DNA of 64,000 bases from Legionella fairfieldensis ATCC 49588 (GTDB lineage Bacteria; Pseudomonadota; Gammaproteobacteria; Legionellales; Legionellaceae), in assembly GCF_000621525.1 (NCBI RefSeq), contig NZ_JHYC01000004.1, forward strand, positions 90,829-154,828. The letters are read 5' to 3'. Positions 7,767 through 17,454 of the stretch are shown here, one piece after another. A program made the position numbers and the translations under genes. Below the pieces are notes generated by a model. The model worked only from the letters and a program-made list of their open reading frames with translations. It was not told where the DNA came from and ran no database searches. How positions within the stretch are numbered: position 1 is the stretch's first letter; each line of letters opens with the position of its first letter.

Positions 7767-9098
7767 TCAATTAATGTTTATTGACGGGGGTGAAGCGAGA
7801 TCGGCATACAAATCGTAGTCATCACTATTGGTGATGACTACTTCTACCAAATCGCCCACTTTAAGGTTATCCGTGTAAGGTAAATAAACCAGACCGTCAA
7901 TTTCCGGAGCATCACTTTTACTGCGGGCAATAATGTGTTTATCAGTAATTTCATCAATAAGCACGTTTTGTTTCGTGCCGATTTTTGCTTCCAGTTTGTT
8001 GCGGCTGATCTCGGCCTGTAATTGCATAAAACGGTGATAACGTTCTTCTTTTATTTCATCAGGAACAGGATTAGCCAGTTCATTGGCTTTTGCTCCTGCA
8101 ACAGGTGAATATTGAAAACAACCAACGCGATCTAATTGGGCTGCTTCTAAAAAAGCTAATAGTTCTTCAAATTCTTCTTCTGTTTCGCCGGGAAAACCTG
8201 TAATGAAGGTAGATCGTAAAGTAATATCAGGGCAAATTTCTCGCCATTGGCCAATACGTACCAACGTATTTTCGCTACTGGCCGGACGTTTCATCGCTTT
8301 TAAAACCCGTGAATTGGCATGTTGCAAGGGAATGTCCAGATAAGGCAAAATGAGGCCATCGCGCATCAAAGGAATAATCTCATCGACATGAGGGTAAGGA
8401 TAGACGTAGTGCAGACGCACCCAAATGCCTAATTCACCCAATTGCTGGCAAAGATCATAAAATTGCGTTTTGATGGTTTTACCTTTCCATTCCACGGGTT
8501 GATAGCGCGTATCAACTCCATAGGCACTCGTATCCTGAGAGATGACTAATAACTCTTTTACACCGGCCTCTTTTAATCGTTGGGCTTCGCTTAAGACTTG
8601 AGTCAGTGGATAGCTTTGTAATTTACCGCGCATGGTCGGAATAATACAAAAGGTACATTTCTGATTACAGCCCTCGGAAATTTTCAGATAGGCATAATGC
8701 CTGGGCGTGAGTTTAATCCCTTGAGGGGGTATAAGTTGCGTAAAAGGATCAGCTGGTGGTGGTAAATGACGATGCACCGCGCGTACAACTTCTTCGTAAG
8801 CATGGGCGCCACTGATATGCAAAACATCGGGACAGGCTTCACGAATAATCTCTGCTTTAGCGCCCAAACATCCGGTTACAATAACACGGCCATTTTCAGC
8901 CATTGCTTCTTTAATCGTGTCTAATGATTCAGTGACTGCCGCGTCAATAAAACCGCAGGTGTTAACGACAACAACTCCCGCATCCTGATAAGACGAAACC
9001 AGTTCATAACCCTGCGCACGTAATTGGGTGATAATCCGCTCTGAATCCACCAATGCTTTAGGACAACCCAGGCTTACAAAGCCCACTTTATGATTCAT
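7767..9098 (-). CDS. rimO: Ribosomal protein S12 methylthiotransferase RimO
   Basis: 443 residues, the normal length. It adds a methylthio group to the conserved Asp of ribosomal protein S12, using two [4Fe-4S] clusters. The UPF0004 domain supplies C12 ([12 protein letters not shown]), C48 (NTCGFI) and C77 (VTGCLGA). The radical-SAM motif follows at C144/C148/C151 ([14 protein letters not shown]), and a TRAM domain closes the protein. [12 protein letters not shown] is characteristic of RimO and not of the tRNA enzyme MiaB. The gene follows dsbD on the same strand with about 30 bases between, so the two may share a transcript. Confidence 0.97.
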   Translation of the reverse strand: MNHKVGFVSLGCPKALVDSERIITQLRAQGYELVSSYQDAGVVVVNTCGFIDAAVTESLDTIKEAMAENGRVIVTGCLGAKAEIIREACPDVLHISGAHAYEEVVRAVHRHLPPPADPFTQLIPPQGIKLTPRHYAYLKISEGCNQKCTFCIIPTMRGKLQSYPLTQVLSEAQRLKEAGVKELLVISQDTSAYGVDTRYQPVEWKGKTIKTQFYDLCQQLGELGIWVRLHYVYPYPHVDEIIPLMRDGLILPYLDIPLQHANSRVLKAMKRPASSENTLVRIGQWREICPDITLRSTFITGFPGETEEEFEELLAFLEAAQLDRVGCFQYSPVAGAKANELANPVPDEIKEERYHRFMQLQAEISRNKLEAKIGTKQNVLIDEITDKHIIARSKSDAPEIDGLVYLPYTDNLKVGDLVEVVITNSDDYDLYADLASPPSININ

Positions 9099-9128
9099 AA
9101 ATTTTTGACTGCAAAAAAAGTGGGCGGA

Positions 9129-10907
9129 TTATAACGCTTTCCCGTCAGTCTTGTCTAATCCCAACACCAGGTTTAACTGCTTTAAAAATTCGTTGGCTGA
9201 GGTTTCACCAACCATTCGTAGATGCGATTGTTCATTGCCTTCTTTATTGAAAAACAAAAAAGTAGGAGGCGCAATGACATTGAATTGGTTTAAAAGTGCT
9301 TTTTCCTGCGCATTATTGGCTGTAATATCGACTTTTAATACCACAAACTTTTTCAATGCTTTTTCAACACGAGGATCTTTAAAGGTAGTTTTTTCCATTA
9401 CTTTGCAGGAAGTACACCAATCAGCATAAAAATCCAGCATAACAGGTTTACCTTTAGCATTTGCAAAGGCTTTCTCCAGGTGATCCACTGTTTTAATTGT
9501 TTGAACAGGCAAGGTAGAGGCGGAATTGGCCACTGACTGAAACCCTGTAAGTGGTTGCAAGGGATTGGAACTTCCCATGCTGGCGCCTATCAAATCCAGA
9601 ATGCCATAGCTTAGCAAGATAAGGCCCAAGCCTTGGCGTAATTTATCGAGATTACTGGCTGCATAGGTTAAGGCACCACAATAAAGACCTGAAAAGATAA
9701 GCAGGCTGGCCCATAAACCCATTACAAAAGGGCCAGGTAAAATTCGTTCCAGTAAATAGATAGCTATTGCAAGTAGCATGACACCAAAGAATGCTTTAAC
9801 GGCATTCATCCATTTTCCAGCTTTTGGTAACCATTTTCCGGCAGAAGTGCCAATCAAAAGCAAAGGTGTCCCCATGCCCAAGCTTAAAAAAAACAAGGCT
9901 GAAGCGCCTAGAATGATACTATTACTATGAGCAATATACCCCAAAGCACCGATTAATGGTGCTGTAACACAAGGTGATAAAATTAAAATGGATAATGAGC
10001 CCATGATGGCGGCACTCATATAATGTCCGCTTGCTTGATGACGGGTTGCATTTGCTAATTTGGCTTGCCAGGATGTGGGTAGACGCAATTCATAAAAACC
10101 AAACATTGATAGGGCCAAAAGGACAAACAGGAGACTGAATAAACCGATAACCCACGGTATCTGCATGGCAACCTGAAAATTACTACCCAATTGGGCAATA
10201 GCTGCACCTGCCAGAGCATAAGTGAATGACATGCTTAAAACATAACTTAGAGAAAGAAAAAAAGCTTTGCGGGTAGAAAGATTTTTACTATGACCGACAA
10301 TAATGCCCGATAGAACGGGAATCATCGGTAAAACACAAGGTGTAAATGATAATAATAAACCAAAACCGAAAAAACTTAAAATAACCATTATCCAATGATT
10401 ATTCACAAAGAGTGCTTCGATATCATTAACCGGTTGCTGGTTGACAGGGGAAGGGGATATAGCTTCCAGGCTGGCATTGCTGAGAGTCAAGTCCTTGCTA
10501 ATTGTTAATTTGATTTGTCTGGTTTCTGGCGGATAACAAAAACCAGTATCCGCACAACCCTGAAATTGCACGGTAATTAATGTTTCTCCGGGATGCTCAC
10601 CCAGCACTGCAACAGGCAATTCCACTTGATTTCTATACACGGGATAGCTGCGCCCTTTAGGGTCTGTTTTTTGCGAAGTAATAGGGAAGTAGGCAATACC
10701 TAAATGAATTCCTGATTGGGTGGGGGGGATTAATTTAATGCGCTCGCTATAGAGAAAATAGCCAGGTTTAATCTCCCAGTTAACTGCAAAAGTATTGGGA
10801 TCAATACGTTTAGCGCTTATCTGGAACACTTCTTCAGCAGGAAGTGGATTGGCGTAACTAAGCCATGAAGCAAGACAAAAGAGTAAAAATACAAACCATT
10901 GTTTCAT
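9129..10907 (-). CDS. dsbD: Thiol:disulfide interchange protein DsbD
   Basis: 592 residues. It carries electrons from cytoplasmic thioredoxin across the inner membrane to periplasmic DsbC/DsbG and cytochrome c maturation. A signal peptide (to about residue 19) is followed by the periplasmic alpha domain with the C118/C124 pair (GCADTGFCYPP). The membrane beta domain has C191 (FTPCVLPMIP) and C313 (LSPCVTAPLIG), and the C-terminal thioredoxin-like gamma domain has C498-x-x-C501 (DWCTSCKVME). All six redox cysteines are present, so the protein should be functional. It is read on the minus strand, divergent from groES, with 204 bases between. Confidence 0.97.
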   Translation of the reverse strand: MKQWFVFLLFCLASWLSYANPLPAEEVFQISAKRIDPNTFAVNWEIKPGYFLYSERIKLIPPTQSGIHLGIAYFPITSQKTDPKGRSYPVYRNQVELPVAVLGEHPGETLITVQFQGCADTGFCYPPETRQIKLTISKDLTLSNASLEAISPSPVNQQPVNDIEALFVNNHWIMVILSFFGFGLLLSFTPCVLPMIPVLSGIIVGHSKNLSTRKAFFLSLSYVLSMSFTYALAGAAIAQLGSNFQVAMQIPWVIGLFSLLFVLLALSMFGFYELRLPTSWQAKLANATRHQASGHYMSAAIMGSLSILILSPCVTAPLIGALGYIAHSNSIILGASALFFLSLGMGTPLLLIGTSAGKWLPKAGKWMNAVKAFFGVMLLAIAIYLLERILPGPFVMGLWASLLIFSGLYCGALTYAASNLDKLRQGLGLILLSYGILDLIGASMGSSNPLQPLTGFQSVANSASTLPVQTIKTVDHLEKAFANAKGKPVMLDFYADWCTSCKVMEKTTFKDPRVEKALKKFVVLKVDITANNAQEKALLNQFNVIAPPTFLFFNKEGNEQSHLRMVGETSANEFLKQLNLVLGLDKTDGKAL

Positions 10908-10985
10908 AATTTGTTGAGAACCTGTAAAAATTGTATAATATTGTAGTTGTTATTCGAGAAAAACCAAAATTTTTTGATGTCTCCC

Positions 10986-11013
10986 CTTGAAATTCCTTTT
11001 CCGCCCCCCATCT
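10986..11013 (+). promoter_or_regulatory. Sigma-32 heat-shock promoter of groES-groEL
   Basis: A near-perfect RpoH promoter: -35 CTTGAAA at 10986-10992, 13-bp spacer, -10 CCCCATCT at 11006-11013, about 100 bases before the groES ATG. The known consensus is CTTGAAA-N11-16-CCCCATNT. No CIRCE inverted repeat is seen, so control is by sigma-32 and not HrcA. Confidence 0.85.
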
Positions 11014-11111
11014 GGCAGTTTCATCAGCGTTGTAGATTATCAGGCAATGCTAAAAAGTCAGAGTTTACTCTGAATAGTATAGGTGATTAACCACATTAGG
11101 AGAAAACAAGT

Positions 11112-11402
11112 ATGAAAATTCGTCCTTTACACGATAGAGTTGTTGTTCGTCGTATGGAAGAAGAGAGTACCACAGCAGGTGGTATTGTGATTCCGGATCA
11201 TGCTAAAGAAAAGCCCTCAAAAGGTGAGGTTATTGCTGCGGGTCCTGGTAAGCCTCAGGACAATGGTGATACTCGTGCCCTGGCAGTAAAAGTGGGTGAT
11301 ATCGTCCTGTTTGGCAAGTACTCTGGTACTGAAGTTAAAATAGGGGGTCAGGAACTGGTCGTGATGCGTGAAGATGACATCATGGGCGTGGTTGAGAAGT
11401 AA
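11112..11402 (+). CDS. groES: Co-chaperonin GroES (HtpA)
   Basis: 96 residues, the normal GroES length. It forms the heptameric lid of the GroEL folding chamber. Conserved elements are [14 protein letters not shown] at the N-terminus, the mobile loop [20 protein letters not shown] with the GGIVI contact to GroEL, and [18 protein letters not shown] near the C-terminus. The ATG follows an AGGAGAAAAC ribosome binding site. It is the first gene of the heat-shock operon, with groEL starting 28 bases later behind its own AGGAG site. In Legionella this gene is known as htpA. Confidence 0.98.
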   Translation: MKIRPLHDRVVVRRMEEESTTAGGIVIPDHAKEKPSKGEVIAAGPGKPQDNGDTRALAVKVGDIVLFGKYSGTEVKIGGQELVVMREDDIMGVVEK

Positions 11403-11430
11403 TTTAACAAGATTTTAGGAGATCATTACA

Positions 11431-13080
11431 ATGGCTAAAGAATTACGTTCTGGTGACGATGCACGTCAAAAAATGATTGCCGGTGTGAACATTCTGGCAA
11501 ATGCGGTACGTGTAACAATGGGTCCACGTGGTCGCAATGTGGTATTGGAAAAATCGTTTGGTGCTCCTACTGTCACGAAAGACGGTGTGTCTGTTGCGAA
11601 AGAAATTGAACTGGAAGATCGTTTTGAAAACATGGGTGCGCAAATGGTTAAAGAAGTTGCTTCCAAAACTTCTGATGCTGCTGGTGACGGTACCACTACC
11701 GCTACCGTATTAGCTCGTTCTATTCTGGTTGAAGGTCATAAAGCAGTAACTGCCGGCATGAATCCTATGGATCTGAAGCGCGGTATTGATAAAGCAGTGA
11801 TTGCTGTGACTAAAGAATTGCAAGCAATGTCTAAACCTTGCAAAGATAGCAAAGCGATTGCTCAAGTGGGTACTATTTCTGCTAACTCTGATCAATCAAT
11901 CGGTTCTATCATTGCTGAAGCAATGGAGAAAGTAGGTAAAGAAGGTGTGATTACTGTTGAAGATGGTAATGGCCTTGAAAACGAATTATCAGTTGTTGAG
12001 GGTATGCAGTTTGATCGTGGTTACATATCACCTTATTTTATCAACAATCAGCAAAACATGAGTGCTGAGCTTGAACATCCTTACATTCTTCTGGTTGATA
12101 AGAAAATCACTAACATTCGTGAAATGTTATCCGTATTGGAAGGTGTTGCCAAAGCAGGTCGTCCTTTATTGATCATCGCTGAAGATGTTGAAGGTGAGGC
12201 GCTGGCTACTCTGGTTGTTAATAACATGCGTGGTATCGTGAAAGTATGTGCTGTTAAAGCGCCTGGTTTCGGTGATCGCCGTAAAGCGATGTTACAAGAT
12301 ATTGCTATTTTGACGAATGGTCAGGTTATTTCTGAAGAAGTAGGTATGACTCTCGAATCAGCTTCCTTAGATCATTTGGGTACTGCAAAACGTGTTGTTG
12401 TCACCAAGGAAAATACCACCATCATTGATGGCGAAGGTAAAGAAAGTGAAATCAATGCACGCATTACTCAAATTCGCGCTCAAATGGAAGAAACTTCTTC
12501 TGACTATGATCGTGAGAAATTACAGGAGCGTGTTGCCAAGTTAGCAGGCGGTGTTGCCGTTATCAAAGTTGGCGCTGCGACTGAAATTGAAATGAAAGAG
12601 AAAAAAGCTCGCGTTGAAGATGCATTGCATGCAACCCGTGCTGCTGTAGAAGAAGGCATTGTTGCTGGCGGTGGCGTTGCTCTGATTCGTGCACAAAAAG
12701 TATTGGATGGTTTAAAAGGTGAGAATGCTGATCAAGATATGGGTATCAACATTCTGCGTCGTGCGATTGAGTCTCCACTCCGTCAAATCGTTGCCAATGC
12801 AGGTTACGAATCATCTGTTATCGTTAACAAAGTAGCTGAAAACAAAGACAACTTTGGTTTTAACGCAGCGAGCGGTGAATACGGTAATATGGTTGAGATG
12901 GGTATCATTGATCCAACTAAAGTAACTCGTACTGCTTTACAAAATGCAGCATCTGTTGCCAGCCTGATGTTAACCACTGAGTGCATGGTTGCTGATCTGC
13001 CTAAGAAAGAAGAAGGCGGTATGGCCGGTGCTGGTGATATGGGCGGCATGGGCGGAATGGGTGGTATGGGCATGATGTAA
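11431..13080 (+). CDS. groEL: Chaperonin GroEL (Hsp60, HtpB)
   Basis: 549 residues. It forms the ATP-driven double-ring folding chamber. Visible hallmarks are the nucleotide-binding [11 protein letters not shown] near residue 86, the apical segments, [20 protein letters not shown] and the flexible GGM-repeat C-terminal tail. In Legionella the orthologue (HtpB) is also found at the cell surface and in host contact; that is species knowledge, not visible here. Codon use is strongly biased, as expected for a highly expressed gene. A rho-independent terminator follows directly, so the operon is groES-groEL only. Confidence 0.98.
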   Translation: MAKELRSGDDARQKMIAGVNILANAVRVTMGPRGRNVVLEKSFGAPTVTKDGVSVAKEIELEDRFENMGAQMVKEVASKTSDAAGDGTTTATVLARSILVEGHKAVTAGMNPMDLKRGIDKAVIAVTKELQAMSKPCKDSKAIAQVGTISANSDQSIGSIIAEAMEKVGKEGVITVEDGNGLENELSVVEGMQFDRGYISPYFINNQQNMSAELEHPYILLVDKKITNIREMLSVLEGVAKAGRPLLIIAEDVEGEALATLVVNNMRGIVKVCAVKAPGFGDRRKAMLQDIAILTNGQVISEEVGMTLESASLDHLGTAKRVVVTKENTTIIDGEGKESEINARITQIRAQMEETSSDYDREKLQERVAKLAGGVAVIKVGAATEIEMKEKKARVEDALHATRAAVEEGIVAGGGVALIRAQKVLDGLKGENADQDMGINILRRAIESPLRQIVANAGYESSVIVNKVAENKDNFGFNAASGEYGNMVEMGIIDPTKVTRTALQNAASVASLMLTTECMVADLPKKEEGGMAGAGDMGGMGGMGGMGMM

Positions 13081-13095
13081 GCCTCAACCCCTTCT

Positions 13096-13124
13096 AAAAA
13101 ACCCGCCAAAAGGCGGGTTTTTTA
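13096..13124 (+). terminator. Rho-independent terminator of groES-groEL
   Basis: ACCCGCC (13101-13107), a four-base AAAA loop and GGCGGGT (13112-13118) form a perfect GC-rich stem flanked by A and T runs (TTTTTT after the stem), about 20 bases after the groEL stop. Confidence 0.92.
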
Positions 13125-13403
13125 TTGTCTTTTGGAATTGAGAATCAGGTATGAAACTCAGATGTATGTCAGCAAAAACCTCTATAGCACTGCCCACTAA
13201 ATTTTATACTGCGTCGTCAGCTCTTGGCTCAATCGTGGACTCGTTTGTACATTCCTTCGCCTCTTTCACTGACGCCTGTCTATAAATTAACACTCTTCGC
13301 TCTAAATAGATCATAAAAAAATCTATATTAGATCATAATTTAACTATTGAGATTAAAAAATAATCAATATATAATGGTTTATTTAACAAGAGAACAATAT
13401 AAA

Positions 13404-14201
13404 ATGACCACATTACAGCTCGCAAAAAGAAAAAGAGACAATATTTTTGTAGCTCATCCATTAACAGATCAAAAAGGTTTACCATTGGGAAAAACGGAGG
13501 AAGTCTTTTTACCCAACCTCTTGGTTGAGATTGAGTTAGAACTCTATAAACTGGGAGATGAAGAATTCTTTCTATGGAAAGATCCCCAGAAAACGCCTGA
13601 AAATCGATTTTTCAAATCCACTTCGTCTGATTCGAAGCTTGTTGAAATTTGTGACATCAAAGAATACAACCGCTATGATTATATCATTGCGTGCTTATCA
13701 TTACAGGCTACTCTGGCTAAAACTAACCATAACAAGCTAAGAAAAGCCGCTCAATCCGTCATGGAAGAAGTAGAAAACTGTACAGCCGCCTATTCTCCTT
13801 TTGATCCTGCCTTAACCAAAATATTGGTTAAGACCCAAGACTTGTTAGAAGAACCCTATACAGAAGAAAGGGTAGAGAATTATAGGACGGAAACCAATAA
13901 ACTAATTAATTCCAATTCTATAATAGGGGTAAAAGCATTGCGTCGGTTGAATTTTGCGATACTCGCTTTGGCTGCCATTGTAACTGCTATCGCTGTTCTT
14001 TCTTTCCCACCAGTCGCTGCTGCAATAGGGGTAACGGTTTTATCATTATCTTCTACCCTTCTTGCGGGAGGCGTTGTGGCTGGTGCTTCAGTAGCAGGTA
14101 TCAGTCTCTTTCGCTTACCGTCATTACAACAACGTTCTAACTTATTAGACTCACTCGATGAGTTTTCCCAGCAATGTAGCAACAGTGTTATGAAGATATA
14201 A
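13404..14201 (+). CDS. Hypothetical protein with C-terminal membrane hairpin (effector-like)
   Basis: 265 residues from the ATG at 13404, which has AGAGA about ten bases upstream. In-frame starts at 13374 (ATG) and 13347 (TTG) lack a ribosome binding site. The N-terminal 185 residues are polar and partly helical, and two adjacent hydrophobic segments (LNFAILALAAIVTAIAVL and a Gly/Ala-rich one ending in GGVVAGASVAGISLF) form a hairpin near the C-terminus. There is no signal peptide. The architecture resembles the proteins at 2207 and 18948. I do not recognise the family; a translocated membrane-targeted effector is one possibility. It is monocistronic, with a terminator-like hairpin downstream. 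Confidence 0.65.
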   Translation: MTTLQLAKRKRDNIFVAHPLTDQKGLPLGKTEEVFLPNLLVEIELELYKLGDEEFFLWKDPQKTPENRFFKSTSSDSKLVEICDIKEYNRYDYIIACLSLQATLAKTNHNKLRKAAQSVMEEVENCTAAYSPFDPALTKILVKTQDLLEEPYTEERVENYRTETNKLINSNSIIGVKALRRLNFAILALAAIVTAIAVLSFPPVAAAIGVTVLSLSSTLLAGGVVAGASVAGISLFRLPSLQQRSNLLDSLDEFSQQCSNSVMKI

Positions 14202-14250
14202 CAAAGGAGAACATCTTGTTATCGAATCGCTATTAAGCTTTTATGACCTG

Positions 14251-14282
14251 GGTTGGGCCTTGGTCCAACCTTGCTTTCTTTT
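14251..14282 (+). terminator. Probable terminator after the membrane-hairpin gene
   Basis: GGTTGG (14251-14256) pairs with CCAACC (14265-14270) with further pairing inside (GCC with GGT, one G-U), followed by a pyrimidine/T-rich stretch TTGCTTTCTTTTA. Confidence 0.55.
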
Positions 14283-14374
14283 ATCTGGCACAAAATTAAC
14301 TCAGTATTAAAATGCTATCCTGGCTAATATAAGTTATATTGAATCAATTGCTTATTTGGAAGGGAAATCCATTC

Positions 14375-15952
14375 ATGTGGCAAAGACACTTTTATATCAT
14401 TTCATTACTTGTTTGCTTGTTTATTGTTACTATTTCTTTTATCTGGAGCAGTGGGGTCTATTTATTTATAGTAATTATTCCTCTTATTTTTCTCGGTATT
14501 CTGGATACACAGTCAAAAAATAACGTACTGTATAATTATCCGGTTATTGGTCATTTTCGTTATTTAATGGAATTTATTAGTCCCGAAATACGACAATATT
14601 TTCTTGAAGATGACAAAAATGGCCGTCCTTATAACCGTGAACAGCGTGATTTAGTAAAAAGCAGAGCGCGTGGTGAACGAGGTATCCATCCTTTTGGTAC
14701 AGAGCAGGATATCGATAACGCCGGTTATAATTTTGTTTTGCATTCGATGGCTGTCAAGTCAGTGCCGGAAGATGCTGCCCGCCTAACAATAGGAGGGCCT
14801 TTCTGTAAAAAGCCGTATAATAGTTCCCGACTGAATATTTCAGCAATGAGTTTTGGTTCATTAAGCTCTCATGCAATTCTTGCCATGAATAAAGGAGCCA
14901 AATTGGGAGGATTTTCTCAGGATACAGGAGAAGGGGGATTAACACCTTATCATCTTCAATATGGCGCGGATATAGTCTGGGAAATTGCTTCAGGTTATTT
15001 CGGTTGTCGTACACCGGAAGGACGATTTAATGATGAAGAATTTCAGGAAAAAGCCAATCGGGAATCAGTAAAAATGATTGCTATTAAATTATCGCAGGGC
15101 GCTAAACCCGGCGATGGTGGACTTTTGCCGGGTATAAAAGTTACCCCGGAAATTGCTTTGTACCGCGGAGTTCCGGTAGGGGTTGACTGTAAATCGCCTG
15201 CTATTCATCCCGAATTTGACACACCTCGCGGATTATTGGAATTTGTTCATCGTTTACGGGAATTATGTGGCGGTAAGCCGGTGGGCTTTAAGTTATGTAT
15301 TGGCCGCCGCAGTGATTTTCTAGGGATATGTAAGGCCATGCTTGCAACAGGAATTTTGCCTGATTTTATTACTATTGATGGGGCAGAAGGAGGAACAGGG
15401 GCAGCACCCACTGAATTTTCTGATTATGTAGGGCTTCCAATTGATGAGGCATTACCTTTTGTTCATGCGAGTTTGGTAGGTTGTAATCTGAGAGATAAAT
15501 TGCGTCTTATTGCGAGTGGAAAGATAGTAGGTGGTTTTGATATGGTGCAAAAAATAGCGCTGGGTGCAGATTTGTGTAATGTAGCTCGCCCGATGATGTT
15601 TGCGGTAGGATGTATTCAGGCTTTACGCTGTGACACGGGTAGCTGTCCAACGGGCGTCACTACTCAAGACCCCAGACGAGTGAAGGCTATTCATATTGAT
15701 AGCAAAGCGATTCGTGTTAAAAATTATCATCAGGGAACCATCCAAAGTTTTTTGCATCTTGTAGGAGCATTAGGGGTTGATCATCCTGATAAACTTTCTC
15801 CCGATATGATTTGGTATCGATTGGAAAATCACAAAGCGAAAACCTATGCGCAATTATACCCCGGTTTGCAACCGGGTGCTCTCTTGGGTGATTCTGTTCC
15901 CAAGGATTTTGTTAAGGATTGGGAAGAAGCGAATGCTAATTATTATGTTTAG
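14375..15952 (+). CDS. FMN-binding glutamate synthase-family oxidoreductase (GltB domain-2-like)
   Basis: 525 residues from the ATG at 14375, preceded by AAGGGA; a TTG 36 bases upstream is less likely. Two N-terminal hydrophobic helices (IISLLVCLFIVTISFIW and YLFIVIIPLIFLGIL) anchor the protein. The rest is the alpha/beta-barrel FMN domain of glutamate synthase: ISAMSFGSLSSHAI, the phosphate-binding IDGAEGGTGAAP, and the 3Fe-4S-type cysteine segment around LRCDTGSCPTGVTTQDP. It lacks the glutaminase and NADPH domains of true GltB, so it is a stand-alone membrane-linked member whose substrate is unknown. Related stand-alone proteins are common in Legionella and other proteobacteria. Confidence 0.88.
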   Translation: MWQRHFYIISLLVCLFIVTISFIWSSGVYLFIVIIPLIFLGILDTQSKNNVLYNYPVIGHFRYLMEFISPEIRQYFLEDDKNGRPYNREQRDLVKSRARGERGIHPFGTEQDIDNAGYNFVLHSMAVKSVPEDAARLTIGGPFCKKPYNSSRLNISAMSFGSLSSHAILAMNKGAKLGGFSQDTGEGGLTPYHLQYGADIVWEIASGYFGCRTPEGRFNDEEFQEKANRESVKMIAIKLSQGAKPGDGGLLPGIKVTPEIALYRGVPVGVDCKSPAIHPEFDTPRGLLEFVHRLRELCGGKPVGFKLCIGRRSDFLGICKAMLATGILPDFITIDGAEGGTGAAPTEFSDYVGLPIDEALPFVHASLVGCNLRDKLRLIASGKIVGGFDMVQKIALGADLCNVARPMMFAVGCIQALRCDTGSCPTGVTTQDPRRVKAIHIDSKAIRVKNYHQGTIQSFLHLVGALGVDHPDKLSPDMIWYRLENHKAKTYAQLYPGLQPGALLGDSVPKDFVKDWEEANANYYV

Positions 15953-16069
15953 GGAGTGTTCTTAATCCCCGCCCTGGATGCGTTCACTGATTAAATTAAC
16001 GCAATGTATTGAAATTTAATGTTATAGGCTGTATTACTAATCCATCTTATTGTGAATCAGGGGTATTGA

Positions 16070-16345
16070 ATGAGTAATAACACAGTTTGTCCCGAAGATA
16101 TTATTCCCGATGGCGCAGACTATACGCAAATTAATGGTGTATCGGTAAGAAAAGGTACCGTTGCGGCTTTTATTGCAAACATCGATTTATTGGAAAACCC
16201 GGATTCGTGTTTGGATACCAGAAAACAGGCGTTAATTGCTCTAAAAGAACTTGCGCCTTTTATTATAACCATTGGGTTAGATCAACATGTCATTTTCAAA
16301 AATACTCAAATCCAGGATATCCTGGCTGAAAGTCGAGTGAGTTAA
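16070..16345 (+). CDS. Small conserved-looking protein, function unknown
   Basis: 91 residues, soluble and acidic, with a CPEDIIPDGADYTQING start, a predicted helix around KQALIALKELAPFI and a VIFKN segment near the end. The ATG at 16070 follows a purine-rich CAGGGGTATTGA. No signal peptide, membrane segment or metal-binding motif is evident. It lies between the GltB-like gene on the same strand (117-base gap) and the convergent egtD gene. I do not recognise the family, and neither neighbour suggests a role. Confidence 0.6.
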   Translation: MSNNTVCPEDIIPDGADYTQINGVSVRKGTVAAFIANIDLLENPDSCLDTRKQALIALKELAPFIITIGLDQHVIFKNTQIQDILAESRVS

Positions 16346-16448
16346 ACATTTTTTTGCTGCGCCTGTTTTTAATTATGATACATCTTTTGGCGGTGTTTTA
16401 TTAATGCTTGCCTGGCTTTTATTGGAGGTCTTTCTAAAAATTAAAGGA

Positions 16449-17444
16449 TTAAGTGACTTGCCATAATGAATTAACAAAATAATGTCTTGGATCTTTATAA
16501 TTCTTAATAAGATTACATTGCGAAAAATAAGCCAGTTTTTCTATTTGTGATAAACAATATTTTTGTGAAGTTTCTACGTGGATGGGTTCCAGTTTTTTAA
16601 ACCCAAAGGATTTATTCAGTGCTTCAATATAAACAATTTGTGCTTTATTACTTAATAAATAACTTTCCATCGCGTGCGTGTAAACATTATAAGTGCCGTA
16701 GTGATAAAAAGCATCGAGATTAAAATTGGCACCTAATTCATTATTTATGCGTCTGAGTAAATTTAAATTAAATTCCCGAGTAATTCCATCTCGATCGTTA
16801 TAAGCTTTAAGCATGACGTGAACATCTTTTAATAGATCAAAACCAATAAACAGATAATCACCTGGATGAAGAAAAGAACGAATGGTTTGCAAAAACTCTT
16901 TTGCAGTATGGAGATGATAGTTGCCTATACTTGATCCCAAAAATAAAAGAAAATTACGTTTTTTAGAGTTTAAACCAAGCCATTTTATACCATTTAAATA
17001 ATCGGAATTTAAAGCAACCGTTTCAAGTGTAGGTAGTTCGTTATCAAAATTTTCAATAAGGTGATTTAAAAATTTTTGGGATACATCGATGGTATAATAA
17101 GTAAACGATAAATTGTCCTGTAAAAATTGATCAATGAGCAGACGCGTTTTTACCCCTTCGCCAGGGCCTAATTCAATAAGATTAAACGATTCATTTTTTA
17201 ATAAATTTGATAAATCTTGTTTATAGAAATTGATAATATTTAATTCACAATTCGTGAGATAATAATCAGGGTGGCGAGTAATTTGATTGAATAACTCACT
17301 ACCTCGTTCATCATAAAAATATTTTGAAGGAATTTGTTTATTGACTTTAGAAAGACCAGTTAATACATCATTTTTAAATTGCTGTTTTTCATTATGTGTA
17401 GAGTGTGTCTTTTCATTGGTCAGAATCTGGAGTTTGCCTGTCAT
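16449..17444 (-). CDS. egtD: L-histidine N-alpha-methyltransferase EgtD
   Basis: 331 residues. EgtD trimethylates histidine with SAM to hercynine, the first step of ergothioneine synthesis. Hallmarks of the family (DUF2260) are PSKYFYDERGSELFNQITRHPDYY-like sequence near residues 38-62, the SAM loop ELGPGEGVKT, the FLGSSIGN motif and the C-terminal FNLNLLRRINNELGANF with YHYGTYN. The ATG follows AGGAGAAAAT. It lies 10 bases after egtB on the minus strand, so the pair forms an operon giving hercynine and then its sulfoxide. The later steps (EgtC, EgtE) are not in the window. Confidence 0.94.
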   Translation of the reverse strand: MTGKLQILTNEKTHSTHNEKQQFKNDVLTGLSKVNKQIPSKYFYDERGSELFNQITRHPDYYLTNCELNIINFYKQDLSNLLKNESFNLIELGPGEGVKTRLLIDQFLQDNLSFTYYTIDVSQKFLNHLIENFDNELPTLETVALNSDYLNGIKWLGLNSKKRNFLLFLGSSIGNYHLHTAKEFLQTIRSFLHPGDYLFIGFDLLKDVHVMLKAYNDRDGITREFNLNLLRRINNELGANFNLDAFYHYGTYNVYTHAMESYLLSNKAQIVYIEALNKSFGFKKLEPIHVETSQKYCLSQIEKLAYFSQCNLIKNYKDPRHYFVNSLWQVT

Positions 17445-17454
17445 ATTTTCTCCT

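Noticed and set aside
11443..11895. Minus-strand open frames inside groEL
   Set aside because: They are shadows of the strongly biased groEL codons; no ribosome binding site or recognisable product.
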